Positions 23,971 through 36,182 are shown, counted from the stretch's first letter. The stretch is 64,000 nucleotides of DNA from Burkholderia lata (GCF_000012945.1 NC_007510.1:2914001-2978000), one strand, 5' to 3'. The notes: a model not told the origin generated them from the sequence alone. Made by a program: numbers and translations.

Positions 23971-25155
23971 ATGCCCCTGAACGATTACCCGATCGACTCG
24001 CTGATGTACATCACGAACCGCCCCGACATCGTGTTTACGCACGGCAAGGGTTCGTGGCTCTACGATCACACGGGCAAGCGCTATCTGGACTTCATCCAGG
24101 GCTGGGCCGTCAACAGCCTCGGCCATTGCAACGAAGGCATCGTCGAAGCGCTGAAGACGCAGGCGGAAAAGCTGCTGAACCCGTCGCCCGCGTTCTACAA
24201 CGAACCGATGGCGAAGCTTGCCGGCCTGCTCACGCAGCACAGCGTGTTCGACAAGGTGTTCTTCACGAACAGCGGCGCGGAAGCGAACGAAGGCGCGATC
24301 AAGCTCGCGCGCAAGTGGGGCCGCAAGTTCAAGAACGGCGCGTACGAGATCATCACGTTCGACCACAGCTTCCACGGCCGCACGCTCGCGACGATGTCGG
24401 CCAGCGGCAAGCCGGGCTGGGACACGATCTACGCGCCGCAGGTGCCGGGCTTCCCGAAGGCCGAGCTGAACGACATCAACTCCGTCGAGAAGCTGATCAC
24501 CGACAAGACCGTCGCGGTGATGCTCGAGCCGATCCAGGGTGAAGGCGGCGTGATTCCGGCCACGCGTGAATTCATGCAGGCGCTGCGCGCGCTGACGAAG
24601 CAGCACAACCTGCTGCTGATCGTCGACGAAGTGCAAAGCGGCTGCGGCCGTGCGGGCACGCTGTTCGCGTACGAGCTGTCCGGCATCGAGCCGGACGTCA
24701 TGACGCTCGCGAAAGGCATCGGCGGCGGCGCCCCGCTCGGCGCGCTGCTGTCGAAGGCCGAGTTCGCGGTGTTCGAGGCCGGCGACCAGGGCGGCACGTA
24801 CAACGGCAACCCGCTGATGACCGCGGTCGGCTATTCGGTGATCTCGCAGCTTGTCGCGCCGGGCTTCCTCGAAGGCGTGCGTGCGCGCAGCGAATACCTG
24901 AAGCGCAAGCTGCTCGAGCTGTCGGAAGAGCGCGGCTTCGAAGGCGAACGCGGCGAAGGCCTGCTGCGCGCGCTGCTGCTGGGCAAGGACATCGGCCCGC
25001 AGATCGTCGAGAAGGCGCGCGACATGCAACCCGATGGCCTGCTGCTGAACGCCGCGCGGCCGAACCTGCTGCGCTTCATGCCCGCACTGAACGTGACGAC
25101 CGAAGAAATCGACCAGATGATGGCGATGCTGCGGTCGATTCTCGACACGCTCTAA
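23971..25155 (+). CDS. Acetylornithine aminotransferase-like class III aminotransferase
   Basis: 394 residues, PLP-dependent. The fold-type I class III signature is clear: NSGAEANEGAIKLAR, EPIQGEGGVIPA, LLIVDEVQSGCGRAG and the Schiff-base lysine in MTLAKGIGGGAPLGALL. It is closest to the ArgD/acetylornithine transaminase group, which moves the delta-amino group of N-acetylornithine in arginine synthesis, though related omega-aminotransferases cannot be excluded. A GNAT gene follows by 13 bases, probably in an operon. An attenuator-like leader precedes it. Confidence 0.88.
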   Translation: MPLNDYPIDSLMYITNRPDIVFTHGKGSWLYDHTGKRYLDFIQGWAVNSLGHCNEGIVEALKTQAEKLLNPSPAFYNEPMAKLAGLLTQHSVFDKVFFTNSGAEANEGAIKLARKWGRKFKNGAYEIITFDHSFHGRTLATMSASGKPGWDTIYAPQVPGFPKAELNDINSVEKLITDKTVAVMLEPIQGEGGVIPATREFMQALRALTKQHNLLLIVDEVQSGCGRAGTLFAYELSGIEPDVMTLAKGIGGGAPLGALLSKAEFAVFEAGDQGGTYNGNPLMTAVGYSVISQLVAPGFLEGVRARSEYLKRKLLELSEERGFEGERGEGLLRALLLGKDIGPQIVEKARDMQPDGLLLNAARPNLLRFMPALNVTTEEIDQMMAMLRSILDTL

Positions 25156-25168
25156 GGAGACCGCCGCG

Positions 25169-25624
25169 ATGGATGCCGCCGCCGATGCTGTTGCAATCCG
25201 CCCGTTCGAACGCGCCGACACCGATGCCGTGCTCACGGTATGGCGCGACGCGTTCCCGCAGTACGACGACTCGGACGCGCCGCCGCACCGCAATCCGCTG
25301 CGATCGATCGAACTGAAGCTCGCGACGCAGCCGGAACTGTTCTTCGTCGCGACCAGCGGCGCACGCGTGGTCGGCACGCTGATGGCGGGTTTCGACGGAC
25401 ATCGCGGCTGGCTCTACTCGTTCGGCGTATCGAACGACGCGCGGCGGCTCGGCATCGGCCGCGCATTGATCGCGCATGCGGAACGCGCGCTCGCCGCGCG
25501 CGGCTGCCTGAAGATCAACCTGCAGGTGCTGCCCGGCAACGACGATGCGTGCCGCTTCTACGCGGCGCTCGGCTATCGCGTCGAGGAACGCATCTCGTTC
25601 GGCAAGACGCTGCCGGCCGCATGA
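25169..25624 (+). CDS. GNAT-family acetyltransferase
   Basis: 151 residues, a compact Gcn5-related N-acetyltransferase. VVGTLMAGFDGHRGWLY, then the acetyl-CoA pyrophosphate loop in VSNDARRLGIGRALIAHAE, then NLQVLPGNDDACRFYAALGY. The substrate is unknown; relatives include the YpeA and RimI-like groups. It begins 13 bases after the aminotransferase with AAGGAGA before its ATG, so it should be co-expressed. Confidence 0.87.
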   Translation: MDAAADAVAIRPFERADTDAVLTVWRDAFPQYDDSDAPPHRNPLRSIELKLATQPELFFVATSGARVVGTLMAGFDGHRGWLYSFGVSNDARRLGIGRALIAHAERALAARGCLKINLQVLPGNDDACRFYAALGYRVEERISFGKTLPAA

Positions 25625-25648
25625 CGCGAAGGCCGGCAGCCCGCGATC

Positions 25649-26320
25649 TCAACGCGTGATCGGCCCCGCGCCCGGCAGCGGATTGCCGAGCGCGTCGGTC
25701 GGCACGGCCTGCTGCTCGAACGCGGCGAAATACGCGGCCCACTGCGTGTCGCTCACGCGCACGATCAGCGCACCGTCCTGCCAGATGTCGTTGTGGTCGT
25801 TGTGGTCGTCGCCGGCGCGATGCAGGTAGTTCGAGCCGGTCGACCCCTGGTTCATGTGCGTGTCGTGGATGCCGTTGCCTTCGGTATACGAGCGGCCGAA
25901 CACGACGACGTCGAGCCCCTGCGACTGCGCGGCGTTCACCAGCCGCAGCAGCGACGGGATCGGCTCCTGATTCTCCGTGCCGTCCATCACGGCGCTCGGG
26001 CGCCATGTGCCCGTGTCGTTCAGGATGTCGCTGCGCATGTAGTCTAGCGCGGGCAGCGCGGCCTGCCCCGTCAGGTCCGTATAGCCTTCGGCCGCGGCTG
26101 CAAGCGTCTGCGTGATCGGGTGGTGGAAATCGTAGACGAGCTTGTAGTTCAGCAGGTCGTCCGCGTCGTTGGTGCCGACGTTGATCGCGACGTCCCAGTC
26201 GCCTCCGGGCAACGCCAGCGTCAGGTGAATGTGATACTGGATCTCGCTGCCGTGCGGCGAGCCCTTCAGCTTCGCCACCGATGTCACCTTCGCCTTCACG
26301 AAACCGTAGTCCAGACTCAT
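25649..26320 (-). CDS. DUF2278 (YukJ-like) protein
   Basis: 223 residues, no signal peptide. Matches the YukJ/DUF2278 pattern: LDYGFVKAKV at the start, then HIHLTLALPGGDWDVAINVGTND, LDYMRSDI, and the conserved HDTHMNQGSTG followed by NDIWQDGALIVR. In the family the conserved His and Asp residues suggest a hydrolytic or metal-binding activity that has not been established. It is convergent with the GNAT gene. Bacillus YukJ lies near secretion genes; nothing comparable is nearby here. Confidence 0.8.
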   Translation of the reverse strand: MSLDYGFVKAKVTSVAKLKGSPHGSEIQYHIHLTLALPGGDWDVAINVGTNDADDLLNYKLVYDFHHPITQTLAAAAEGYTDLTGQAALPALDYMRSDILNDTGTWRPSAVMDGTENQEPIPSLLRLVNAAQSQGLDVVVFGRSYTEGNGIHDTHMNQGSTGSNYLHRAGDDHNDHNDIWQDGALIVRVSDTQWAAYFAAFEQQAVPTDALGNPLPGAGPITR

Positions 26321-26511
26321 GCGTGTTCTCCGTGTGCCGATGGGCCGCCGATGCTACAGGGCCCGTGTGTCGGTTTGCGGGCGACCAGCTGCGGGCGACC
26401 GGCAACCAGCAACCAGCAACCGCCCTCCTCGTTCCCGCGCCGCATGCGCGGCGCAACAGTCGAATGGAGTCGCGCCCGCCCGCACAAGTTCGACCGGAAT
26501 CGCATCACACG

Positions 26512-26545
26512 AAAAAAAAGGCTGTCACGGCATCCCGTGACAGCC
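26512..26545 (-). terminator. Intrinsic terminator of the liv operon
   Basis: Perfect 11-bp stem GGCTGTCACGG / CCGTGACAGCC with a 4-base loop. On the minus strand it is followed by eight T, 71 bases past the livF stop. Confidence 0.9.
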
Positions 26546-26615
26546 TTTCGAAAGCCCGTGTGCGACGCGCCCGGCATCTGCCGTCGCGCGCCGCCGGGCC
26601 CGCTCATTCACTCAC

Positions 26616-27331
<716 letters not shown>

Positions 27332-27332
<1 letters not shown>

Positions 27333-28108
27333 CAGTGCACCCCTGCGCCGAGATATGCCTCAATCACCTTCGGATTCTTCTGCACGTCCTGCGGCAGACC
27401 CTCGGCGATCACCTTGCCGTAATCGAGCACCGTCATCCGGTTGCACAGCCCCATCACGAGCTTCACGTCGTGCTCGATCAGGAGAATCGTGCGGCCGTCC
27501 GAGCGGATCTTGTCGAGCAGGCGCGTGAGTTCGACCTTCTCGGTCGCGTTCATCCCGGCCGCCGGCTCGTCGAGCGCGAGCAGCTTCGGGTCGGTGGCCA
27601 GTGCGCGCGCGATCTCGAGACGGCGCTGGTGGCCGTACGACAGGTTGCGCGACGTGTAGTCCGCGTACTGCAGCACGCCAACGTATTCGAGCAGCTCGAT
27701 CGCGCGTTCCTTGATCTCGCGCTCTTCCTGGCGTTCGGCCGGCGTCTGGAACACCGCGCCGAGCAGCCCGTGCTTGGTGCGCACGTGGCGGCCCACCATC
27801 ACGTTCTCGAGGGCCGTCATCCCGCCGAACAGGCGGATGTTCTGGAACGTGCGCGCGATACCCGTCTTCGCGACCTGATGCACCGCGGTCGGCTTGTATT
27901 CCGTGCCGTCGAGCTTGAATTCGCCGGAGTCCGGCGTGTACAGGCCCGTGATCACGTTGAAGAACGTCGTCTTGCCGGCTCCGTTCGGGCCGATCAGGCC
28001 GTAGATCTCGCCTTCCTTGATCTCGAGGCCGACGTCGGACAGCGCCTGCAGGCCACCGAAGCGCTTGTTCACGCCTTTGACGGACAGTCGGATTTGTTTG
28101 TCGCTCAT
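27332..28108 (-). CDS. livG: Branched-chain amino acid ABC transporter ATPase LivG
   Basis: 258 residues. Walker A GPNGAGKTTFFN, LSYGHQRRLEIARAL (a variant ABC signature usual in LivG) and LLALDEPAAGMNATE. The C-terminal EAYLGAGVH is the typical LivG tail. Begins 24 bases after livM. Confidence 0.95.
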
Positions 28109-28132
28109 GTGTATATCCCCTGTGTCCGTCGA

Positions 28133-29302
<1,170 letters not shown>

Positions 29303-29320
29303 GTTGTTTGCTCCCTTCCG

Positions 29321-30271
29321 TTACGCGCGATCCGCGACACGTTCGCCCAGCAGGCCGGACGGACGGAACACCAGCACGATGATCAGCACGATGAAGGCGA
29401 ACACGTCCTGGTAGTTACTGCCGAATACGCCGCCCGTGAGGTTGCCGATGTAGCCGGCCCCGAGCTGTTCGATCAGGCCGAGCAGCACGCCGCCGACCAT
29501 CGCACCGCCGAGGTTGCCGATCCCGCCCAGCACCGCGGCCGTGAATGCCTTCATGCCGGGGATGAAGCCCATGTAGAAGTGCACGTTGCCGTATTCGGAT
29601 GCGATCATCACGCCGGCCAGCGCGGCGAGCGCGGAGCCGATCATGAACGTCGCGGAGATCACGAAGTTCGGGTTCACGCCCATCAGGCTCGCGGTGTTCG
29701 GGCTTTCGGCGATCGCGCGCATCGCACGGCCGAGCTTGGTCTTGTGCACGAGCAGCAGCAGGCCGGCCATCACGATGAACGCCACCGCGATGATCACGAT
29801 TTCAGTCACCGAGATCACGGCGCCGGGCGTCGTGTCGGTTGCCTTGATCACGTTGATCGGATCGGTCGGCAGCAATTGCGGGAACGGCAGCGGGTTGCGC
29901 GACCAGATGATCATCGCGGCGGTCTGCAGCAGGATCGACACGCCGATCGCGGTGATCAGCGGGGCGAGGCGCGGTGCGCGACGCAGCGGCCGGTATGCGA
30001 CCCGTTCGATCGTGAATCCGACGAACGCACAGACGACCGCGGCGATGCCCAGGCCGATCGTCAGCGTCGCGACGTTGCCGAGTCCGGGGAAATGGTTCTG
30101 CAGCACGGTGATGGCCGACAGGGCGACCATCGCGCCGATCATCAGCACGTCGCCATGCGCGAAGTTGATGATGCCGAGAATGCCGTACACCATCGTGTAG
30201 CCCAACGCGATGATGGCGTAGACACTGCCGAGCACCAGCCCGTTGAGAACCTGCTGGACGAAAATATCCAT
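29321..30271 (-). CDS. livH: Branched-chain amino acid ABC permease LivH
   Basis: 316 residues, polytopic. FVQQVLNGLVLGSVYAIIALGYTMVYGI is replaced here by the same pattern in shorter blocks: LVLGSVYAIIALG and INFAHGDVLMIGA; the ATPase-contact loop is TKLGRAMRAIAESPNTASLMGVN. Partner of LivM. The next gene upstream should be the binding protein livK; instead there is a terminator and a degraded livK. Confidence 0.94.
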   Translation of the reverse strand: MDIFVQQVLNGLVLGSVYAIIALGYTMVYGILGIINFAHGDVLMIGAMVALSAITVLQNHFPGLGNVATLTIGLGIAAVVCAFVGFTIERVAYRPLRRAPRLAPLITAIGVSILLQTAAMIIWSRNPLPFPQLLPTDPINVIKATDTTPGAVISVTEIVIIAVAFIVMAGLLLLVHKTKLGRAMRAIAESPNTASLMGVNPNFVISATFMIGSALAALAGVMIASEYGNVHFYMGFIPGMKAFTAAVLGGIGNLGGAMVGGVLLGLIEQLGAGYIGNLTGGVFGSNYQDVFAFIVLIIVLVFRPSGLLGERVADRA

Positions 30272-30437
30272 TTAAAGCTCCTTGGCCCGTGCTGCCGGAG
30301 GACGTTGCGCCCCGCGGGTAAGCGAGGAATCGCGCCTTCTCGGCGACACTGCGGGTACTAGTCGATACCGGTAAGGGTGGATCGTCCCGGCGCGCGCCGC
30401 CCGGCCTGTACGGCCGGACCTGCCGCCGGAGCGGATA

Positions 30438-30468
30438 CAAAAACGGCACCGCACTGTTCCGGTGCCGT
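30438..30468 (-). terminator. Intrinsic terminator between livK remnant and livH
   Basis: Stem ACGGCACC / GGTGCCGT with a 10-base loop; on the minus strand it is followed by TTTTT. Binding-protein genes are often made in excess over permeases by such partial terminators, and this one outlived the decay of the gene before it. Confidence 0.75.
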
Positions 30469-30482
30469 CATGAGTCCCGTCG

Positions 30483-31160
30483 CTAAATCGTCACGACATC
30501 GAGGACGGTGTTCGTGGCCTCCTTGAAGTCGTAGGGCAGCATGCCGAGACGGCCATCGTCCGGTTGCCCGGCATCCGTGCCTTTTCCTGTCCGGCGCGAG
30601 GCAAGCCCCGCACCCGGGCAGATCGGATTCCGTGCCGCGCGACCTCGCAAGGCATCGCGAACGCCGCGCCCGACATTCGTCAGGACTGCGTCGGAATCCA
30701 TCGTACGAACCAGGCCGCGCGCCGCGACACCATTGCTCGCGGCAACGCGCTGTTTCGTCGAATCGAATTGAAAGGGGACTGGCGACATCGGCACGCTGCC
30801 CGCATCGCCGGGCACCCTGGCCGGCCTGCGTCGATCGGCGCGCACGGTCGCTGTCACGCCACGACCGGCGGCTTGCGGTGCTGCAACCTGCGTGCCCGCT
30901 GCCTGGCCGTTCGCCAGGCCAAGCGCGTTGATTTCCTCGATCGCCAAACGTGCCCCGTTTTCCTTGTCCTTGCCCAATTGCGCGATGCGGCACGCGAACG
31001 ATGCCGCACGACCGGTTCCGGCGACGCGCACGCCGCTGGCCGGCGGTGCCGCGAACACCGCAGCCTCCCTCCCCGCCCCGTCGTCGCTCTTTTTGCTGCA
31101 GCCGGCAAGCATTGCAACCGGTGCGGCGACGGACACGGCGTAAGCCAACTTCACGTGCAT
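30483..31160 (-). pseudogene. livK: Degenerate binding protein LivK, still an open frame
   Basis: 225 residues where about 370-380 are normal. The ends resemble LivK: lipoprotein signal ending in AMLAGC, LGKDKENGARLAIEEINALG, and the C-terminus YDFKEATNTVLDVVTI. The middle is shortened and scrambled: only scraps such as FDSTKQRVAASNG and GAGLASRRTGKGTD can be matched to the ligand-binding lobes, and the DDAADPRT-like hinge region is absent. The reading frame and a GGGAGA ribosome binding site persist. It is unlikely to bind ligand. It sits at the promoter end of the liv operon, so the transporter probably borrows another binding protein. Confidence 0.7.
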
Positions 31161-31331
31161 TGAGTGGTCTCCCGCGCCTTGCCAAAATCCGATTTCAAAG
31201 CCATTCAGGCCTGAAAACGGGCGCATTGTAACTCCATTTATAGGACGCCAATAATCCTGATTCGATGGGGTTTTCCTGCATTGCAACCAATTTTGAGAGA
31301 CGCTTGGAAGCGTTCAGAGCAACCCGGTTGC

Positions 31332-31352
31332 ACCATTAATCCGAATAATGGT
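31332..31352. promoter_or_regulatory. Palindrome ACCATTA-N7-TAATGGT upstream of the liv cluster
   Basis: Perfect 7-bp arms with a 7-base spacer in an AT-rich part of the gap between livK and ispH. A second inverted repeat, ACGCTTGGAAGCGT, lies about 25 bases away at about 31301-31314. The spacing suggests an operator for the liv transcript, but the binding protein is unknown. Confidence 0.4.
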
Positions 31353-31375
31353 TGCGATTGCAATTTCGACAGGCA

Positions 31376-31400
31376 AAAAAAAGCGCGCCGTAAGGCGCGC
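31376..31400 (-). terminator. Intrinsic terminator after ispH
   Basis: Stem GCGCGCC / GGCGCGC with a GTAA loop; on the minus strand it is followed by at least seven T, 30 bases past the ispH stop. Confidence 0.88.
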
Positions 31401-31429
31401 TTCGGTGTTCCGCAGGTGCGATGCGTCAA

Positions 31430-32410
31430 TCAGGCAGCGGGCGGCAGGTTCAACCCGCGCGGCAGCGGAAACGACACGTTTTCCTCGATGCCGTCGAGCG
31501 CGCGCACATTGCGCACGCCGAGCTCGCGCAGTCGCGCGATCACGGCCTGGGCGAGCACCTCGGGCGCCGACGCGCCGGCTGTCACGCCGATGCGACGCTT
31601 GCCTGCGACCCATGCCGGATCGATCTGGTCGGGCGCATCGACCATGTACGCGTCGACGCCGCGCTTCTCGGCCACTTCGCGCAGGCGGCTCGAATTCGAG
31701 CTGTTCGGGCTGCCGACGACGATCACGACATCGCACTGCGGCGCCATGAACTTCACCGCGTCCTGGCGGTTCTGCGTCGCGTAGCAGATGTCCTGCTTCT
31801 TCGGCTCGCGGATCTTCGGGTACTTGGCCTTCAACGCGCCGATGATCTCGGCTGCGTCGTCGACGGACAGCGTGGTCTGCGTGACGAGCGCGATGCGCTC
31901 GGGATCGGCGAGCTCGAGCTTCTGCACGTCCTCGACGCTCTCGACGAGATGCATGCCGCGCTCGACCTGCCCCATCGTGCCTTCGACTTCCGGATGGCCC
32001 TTGTGCCCGATCATGACGATGTCGACGCCGTCCTGGCGCATCTTCGCCACTTCGACGTGCACCTTCGTGACGAGCGGGCAGGTTGCGTCGTAAATGCGCA
32101 ACCCGCGCACGTCGGCCTCGTCGCGCACGGCCTTCGACACGCCGTGCGCACTGAAGATCACGGTATTGCCGGCCGGCACTTCCTCGAGTTCCTCGACGAA
32201 GATCGCGCCTTTCTTCTTCAGATCCTCGACCACGTACTTGTTGTGGACGATCTCGTGACGAACGTAGATCGGCGCACCGTGCATCGCGATGGCGCGCTCG
32301 ACGATCTCGATCGCGCGGTCGACGCCCGCGCAGAAACCGCGCGGCTGGGCCAGCAGGATTTCGGCATCGGCGGCGACGGTCTGCCCGGACAGCGTATCGG
32401 TGGTGCTCAT
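31430..32410 (-). CDS. ispH: 4-hydroxy-3-methylbut-2-enyl diphosphate reductase
   Basis: 326 residues; last step of the MEP isoprenoid pathway, giving IPP and DMAPP. The three [4Fe-4S] cysteines are in [28 protein letters not shown] and [13 protein letters not shown], and the active-site TQTTLSVDD and [12 protein letters not shown] blocks are present. Begins 2 bases after slpA, an arrangement also found in enterics (slpA-ispH). Confidence 0.95.
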   Translation of the reverse strand: MSTTDTLSGQTVAADAEILLAQPRGFCAGVDRAIEIVERAIAMHGAPIYVRHEIVHNKYVVEDLKKKGAIFVEELEEVPAGNTVIFSAHGVSKAVRDEADVRGLRIYDATCPLVTKVHVEVAKMRQDGVDIVMIGHKGHPEVEGTMGQVERGMHLVESVEDVQKLELADPERIALVTQTTLSVDDAAEIIGALKAKYPKIREPKKQDICYATQNRQDAVKFMAPQCDVVIVVGSPNSSNSSRLREVAEKRGVDAYMVDAPDQIDPAWVAGKRRIGVTAGASAPEVLAQAVIARLRELGVRNVRALDGIEENVSFPLPRGLNLPPAA

Positions 32411-32412
32411 GA

Positions 32413-32868
32413 TTACAGGATTCCGATGATTTTCACTTCGAACGTGAGCGCTTGGCCCGCGAGCGGATGATTGAAGTCGAACAGTGCCGAGGTTTCGCTG
32501 ACTTCCTTCAGCACCCCCGCATATCGGCCACCGTCCGGCGCGTTGAACTCGATCAGTTCGCCCGGCGTGAAATCGTCGCCGACCATCCCGTTCTCGCGCA
32601 GCGTCGACAGCGTCACGCGCTGGAGCATGTCGGGATTACGGGGGCCGAACGCCTGTTCGGGCGTTAGCTGAAAAGTCGAATGGTCGCCGACCCTGAGGCC
32701 GATCAGAATCTGTTCCAGCGACGGCGCCAGTTGCCCCGCGCCGAGCAGCAGCGTGGCCGGCTTGTCGGTGAAGGTGTTGACGATATCGGCGCCGTCGGCC
32801 AATGCCAGCCGGTAATGCAACGTGACGTGGGAACCGGGCTTCACTTCGGATAGATCGATGAGGCTCAT
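32413..32868 (-). CDS. slpA: FKBP-type peptidyl-prolyl isomerase SlpA
   Basis: 151 residues, cytoplasmic. FKBP fold with the inserted flap domain of SlyD/Slp[42 protein letters not shown], and [20 protein letters not shown]. It lacks the histidine-rich metal-binding tail of SlyD, which points to SlpA. Acts as prolyl isomerase and chaperone. Transcribed with ispH. Confidence 0.93.
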   Translation of the reverse strand: MSLIDLSEVKPGSHVTLHYRLALADGADIVNTFTDKPATLLLGAGQLAPSLEQILIGLRVGDHSTFQLTPEQAFGPRNPDMLQRVTLSTLRENGMVGDDFTPGELIEFNAPDGGRYAGVLKEVSETSALFDFNHPLAGQALTFEVKIIGIL

Positions 32869-33003
32869 GAATTACTCGTTCAGTCGGCGCCCGATACGGC
32901 CGAAAGGCCCGGCGCAAAGCCAATATTGTAAGTCACCTGAGCGCGCAAGGCGGAAAGTGCGACGACGTCGCGCACACCGCCCGCCGCCAATGGAGTTTCG
33001 AGC

Positions 33004-33777
33004 ATGCTGTCACCCTGCCCAGCCTTGCCGCCCGCCGAATGCCGCGACAGCACCGATCTGCCGGCCGATCCGCCCGGTCGCGTCCTCCCGCTCCACCGGC
33101 TCAAGCGCCGCCCGCGCGGCTGGCGGCCCGAGCGGCCGCGCGAGCGATTGCTGGAGCGCGGGCCGGCCGCGCTGACCGACGACGAACTGATCGCCCTGCT
33201 GCTCGGCACGGGCAAGCCCGGGCACGACGTGTTCGCCACCGCCCGCGTGCTGGTCACGCAGTTCAAGTCGTTGCACGGGCTGCTCGAGGCGACCGCCGAC
33301 GATTTCGAGGCGCACCCCGGCATCGGCCCCGCGCGCTCCGCACGGCTGGTTGCGGTCACCGAGATCGCGCGTCGCATGCTGAAGGAGAAAGCGCACGAGA
33401 AGCAGCCGATCGATTCGCCCGGCGCGGTCGAGGACTATCTGCGGCTGAAGATCGGCGCACGCCCGTACGAGGTGTTCGCCGCGGTCTACCTCGACGCGCG
33501 CCACCGCCTGATCGACATGGAGGAAATCACGCGCGGCTCGCTGACGCGCATGGCCGTCTACCCGCGCGAGATCGTGCGCCGCGCGATGGTGCACAACGCC
33601 GCGGCACTGATCGTCGCGCACAACCATCCGTCGGGCGCGGTGCAGCCGAGCGCGGAAGATCGCCGCCTGACCCGCGTGCTGCACGACGCGCTCGCGCTCG
33701 TCGACGTACGACTGCTCGATCACGTCGTAATCGGCATCAGCGATACTTTTTCGTTCGCACGGGCCGGCTGGCTGTAG
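33004..33777 (+). CDS. radC: RadC-family JAMM/MPN-domain protein
   Basis: 257 residues. N-terminal helix-hairpin-helix region ([22 protein letters not shown]) and a C-terminal JAMM domain with metal-binding motif [18 protein letters not shown]. The N-terminus is about 30 residues longer than in E. coli and is Pro/Arg-rich. The name RadC comes from an early repair phenotype that was later disputed; the true function is unsettled. GGAG 8 bases before the ATG supports this start. Divergent from slpA. Confidence 0.9.
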
Positions 33778-33831
33778 ACTGTGCGGTTGCGGCCCGCCCA
33801 AGGGCGCCGCAACGGCGATGCGAAATTAGGT

Positions 33832-33861
33832 TTGATTTTCCTGAGCTTTTTCTGCTAGAAT
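33832..33861 (+). promoter_or_regulatory. Promoter of rpmB-rpmG
   Basis: TTGATT (33832-33837) and TAGAAT (33856-33861) with an 18-base spacer, a good sigma-70 match, leaving a leader of about 150 bases before rpmB. Confidence 0.65.
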
Positions 33862-34016
33862 CGCCGTCTGTATTTTTTCCAACCACAGTTCTAGCCATCG
33901 AAGGGCCTTGTCTGTAAGGGCTTCGGCGTTCTGAGTGCAGCCATGGATCACGTGGCGGTGCGATGGAACCTTCACCGGCGATCGAACCCCGAATTTAGCG
34001 TATTAGGAGTGCTCTC

Positions 34017-34250
34017 ATGGCACGCGTATGCCAAGTAACTGGGAAAGCGCCGATGAGCGGCAACAACGTTTCCCACGCCAACAACAAGACGAAGCGCCGC
34101 TTCCTGCCGAACCTGCAAAACCGCCGGTTCTGGGTGGAGAGCGAAAACCGCTGGGTGCGCCTGCGCGTCTCGAACGCCGGCCTGCGCCTGATCGACAAGA
34201 ACGGCATCGATTCCGTGCTCGCTGACCTGCGCGCACGCGGCGAAGCCTAA
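34017..34250 (+). CDS. rpmB: 50S ribosomal protein L28
   Basis: 77 residues. [29 protein letters not shown] is the diagnostic N-terminus, seen here up to [13 protein letters not shown]. Binds 23S rRNA near the exit-site region and is needed for 70S assembly. AGGAG precedes the ATG. Followed by rpmG after 17 bases, the usual pair. Confidence 0.97.
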
Positions 34251-34267
34251 GCCCAAGGAGCACAATC

Positions 34268-34435
34268 ATGGCAAAAGGCGCACGCGACAAGATCAAGCTT
34301 GAGTCGACCGCTGGTACGGGTCATTTCTACACGACCACGAAGAACAAGCGCAACATGCCGGAAAAGATGGCGATCAAGAAGTTCGATCCCGTCGTCCGCA
34401 AGCATGTGGAATACAAAGAAACCAAGATCAAGTAA
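34268..34435 (+). CDS. rpmG: 50S ribosomal protein L33
   Basis: 55 residues starting [18 protein letters not shown] and ending [12 protein letters not shown] non-zinc form: the paired CxxC motifs of zinc-type L33 are absent. Located near the E site in the 50S subunit. AAGGAG lies 8 bases before the ATG. It directly follows rpmB, as in most Proteobacteria. Confidence 0.96.
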   Translation: MAKGARDKIKLESTAGTGHFYTTTKNKRNMPEKMAIKKFDPVVRKHVEYKETKIK

Positions 34436-34470
34436 TCTCCGGTTTCTGCTAGCCTGACGGCGACCGAAAA

Positions 34471-34493
34471 GCCCCGCACATGCGGGGCTTTTT
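34471..34493 (+). terminator. Terminator of rpmB-rpmG
   Basis: Stem GCCCCGC / GCGGGGC with an ACAT loop followed by TTTTT, 35 bases after rpmG. Confidence 0.9.
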
Positions 34494-34595
34494 GTTTTGC
34501 GCGCACGCTCCGGCGCGACGCGGTATGCTCTCCCCTTTCCGCGGCCACGGCCGCCGGAACGCACAAGATCAAAAGCGTAACGATGGAGATGCAGC

Positions 34596-36182
34596 ATGAA
34601 ATTCGACGTGGCGATCGTCGGCAGCGGCCTGGCAGGGCTGTCGGTCGCACTCAACCTGGCCAGCACGCGACGTGTCGCGCTGATCGCGAAACGGTCGATG
34701 ATGGAGGGCGCGAGCGATAACGCGCAAGGCGGCATCGCGGCTGTCCTCGATTCGGCGGACAGCATCGAGAACCACGTCGACGACACGCTGGTCGCCGGTG
34801 GCGGCTTGTGCGACGAAGGCGCGACGCGCTATATCGTCGAGCACGGCCGCGAAGCGATCGAATGGCTGATCTCGCAGGGCGTGCCGTTCACGAAGGACGA
34901 CGCGGCCGAACTCGGCTTCCACCTCACGCGCGAAGGCGGCCACAGCCACCGCCGGATCATCCATGCGGCCGATGCGACCGGCCATGCGGTGCTCGCCACG
35001 CTGTCGGCGCGTGCGCGCCAGCATCCGAACATCACGTTCTTCGAAAACCACCACGCGATCGACCTGATCACGTCGGACCGGCTCGGCCTGCCCGGCCGCC
35101 GCTGTCACGGCCTGTACGCGCTCGACGTCGACAACGATCGCACGATCACGATCGAGGCGCCGCATACGGTGCTCGCAACGGGCGGCGCCGGCAAGGTGTA
35201 CCTGTACACGACGAACCCCGACACCGCGACCGGCGACGGCATCGCGATGGCGTGGCGTGCGGGCTGCCGCGTGTCGAACATGGAGTTCATCCAGTTCCAC
35301 CCGACCTGCCTGTTCCATCCGTATGCGAAGTCGTTCCTGATTTCCGAAGCCGTACGCGGCGAAGGCGGCCTGTTGAAGCTGCCCGACGGCACGCGCTTCA
35401 TGCCCGCGCACGATCCGCGAGCCGAACTCGCGCCGCGCGACATCGTCGCGCGCGCGATCGACTTCGAGATCAAGAAGCGCGGGATCGACTGCGTGTATCT
35501 CGACATCAGCCACCAGCCGGAAGCGTTCCTGCGCGAACACTTCCCGACGATCCACGCGCGCTGCCTCGAATTCGGCATCGACATCGCGAAAGAGCCGATT
35601 CCCGTCGTGCCGGCCGCGCACTACACGTGCGGCGGCGTCGTCACCGACCTCGCCGGGCGCACCGATCTCGCGGGCCTGTATGCGGTCGGCGAAACGTCGT
35701 ACACGGGGCTCCACGGCGCGAACCGGCTCGCGAGCAACTCGCTGCTCGAATGTCTGGTGATCGGCCGCGCGGCGGCCGAGGCGATCGAGGCATCCGGCTT
35801 CGATGCCGAAACGCCGGCCACGCTGCCCGCGTGGGACGAAAGCCGCGTGTCGGATGCGGACGAGGAAGTCGTCGTCGCGCACAACTGGGACGAGCTGCGC
35901 CGCCTGATGTGGAACTACGTCGGCATCGTGCGCACCGACAAGCGCCTCGAACGCGCGAAGCACCGGCTGTCGCTGCTGCGCGACGAGATCCACGAGTACT
36001 ACGCGAACTTCCGCGTGACGCGCGACCTGCTCGAGCTGCGCAACCTCGTCGACGTGGCAACGCTGATCGTGAAGAGCGCACACTCGCGCCGCGAAAGCCG
36101 CGGGCTGCACTACAGCCGCGACTGGCCGAACTCGCTGCCGAAAGCGCTGCCGAGCGTGCTCACGCCGCGCGCGCGCCGCTGA
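34596..36182 (+). CDS. nadB: L-aspartate oxidase
   Basis: 528 residues. FAD-binding start [18 protein letters not shown], then [11 protein letters not shown], the substrate Arg/His region [19 protein letters not shown], and [21 protein letters not shown] in the central part. Oxidises L-aspartate to iminoaspartate, which NadA condenses to quinolinate. nadA and nadC are on the opposite strand just beyond, convergent. Cytoplasmic. Confidence 0.95.
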   Translation: MKFDVAIVGSGLAGLSVALNLASTRRVALIAKRSMMEGASDNAQGGIAAVLDSADSIENHVDDTLVAGGGLCDEGATRYIVEHGREAIEWLISQGVPFTKDDAAELGFHLTREGGHSHRRIIHAADATGHAVLATLSARARQHPNITFFENHHAIDLITSDRLGLPGRRCHGLYALDVDNDRTITIEAPHTVLATGGAGKVYLYTTNPDTATGDGIAMAWRAGCRVSNMEFIQFHPTCLFHPYAKSFLISEAVRGEGGLLKLPDGTRFMPAHDPRAELAPRDIVARAIDFEIKKRGIDCVYLDISHQPEAFLREHFPTIHARCLEFGIDIAKEPIPVVPAAHYTCGGVVTDLAGRTDLAGLYAVGETSYTGLHGANRLASNSLLECLVIGRAAAEAIEASGFDAETPATLPAWDESRVSDADEEVVVAHNWDELRRLMWNYVGIVRTDKRLERAKHRLSLLRDEIHEYYANFRVTRDLLELRNLVDVATLIVKSAHSRRESRGLHYSRDWPNSLPKALPSVLTPRARR

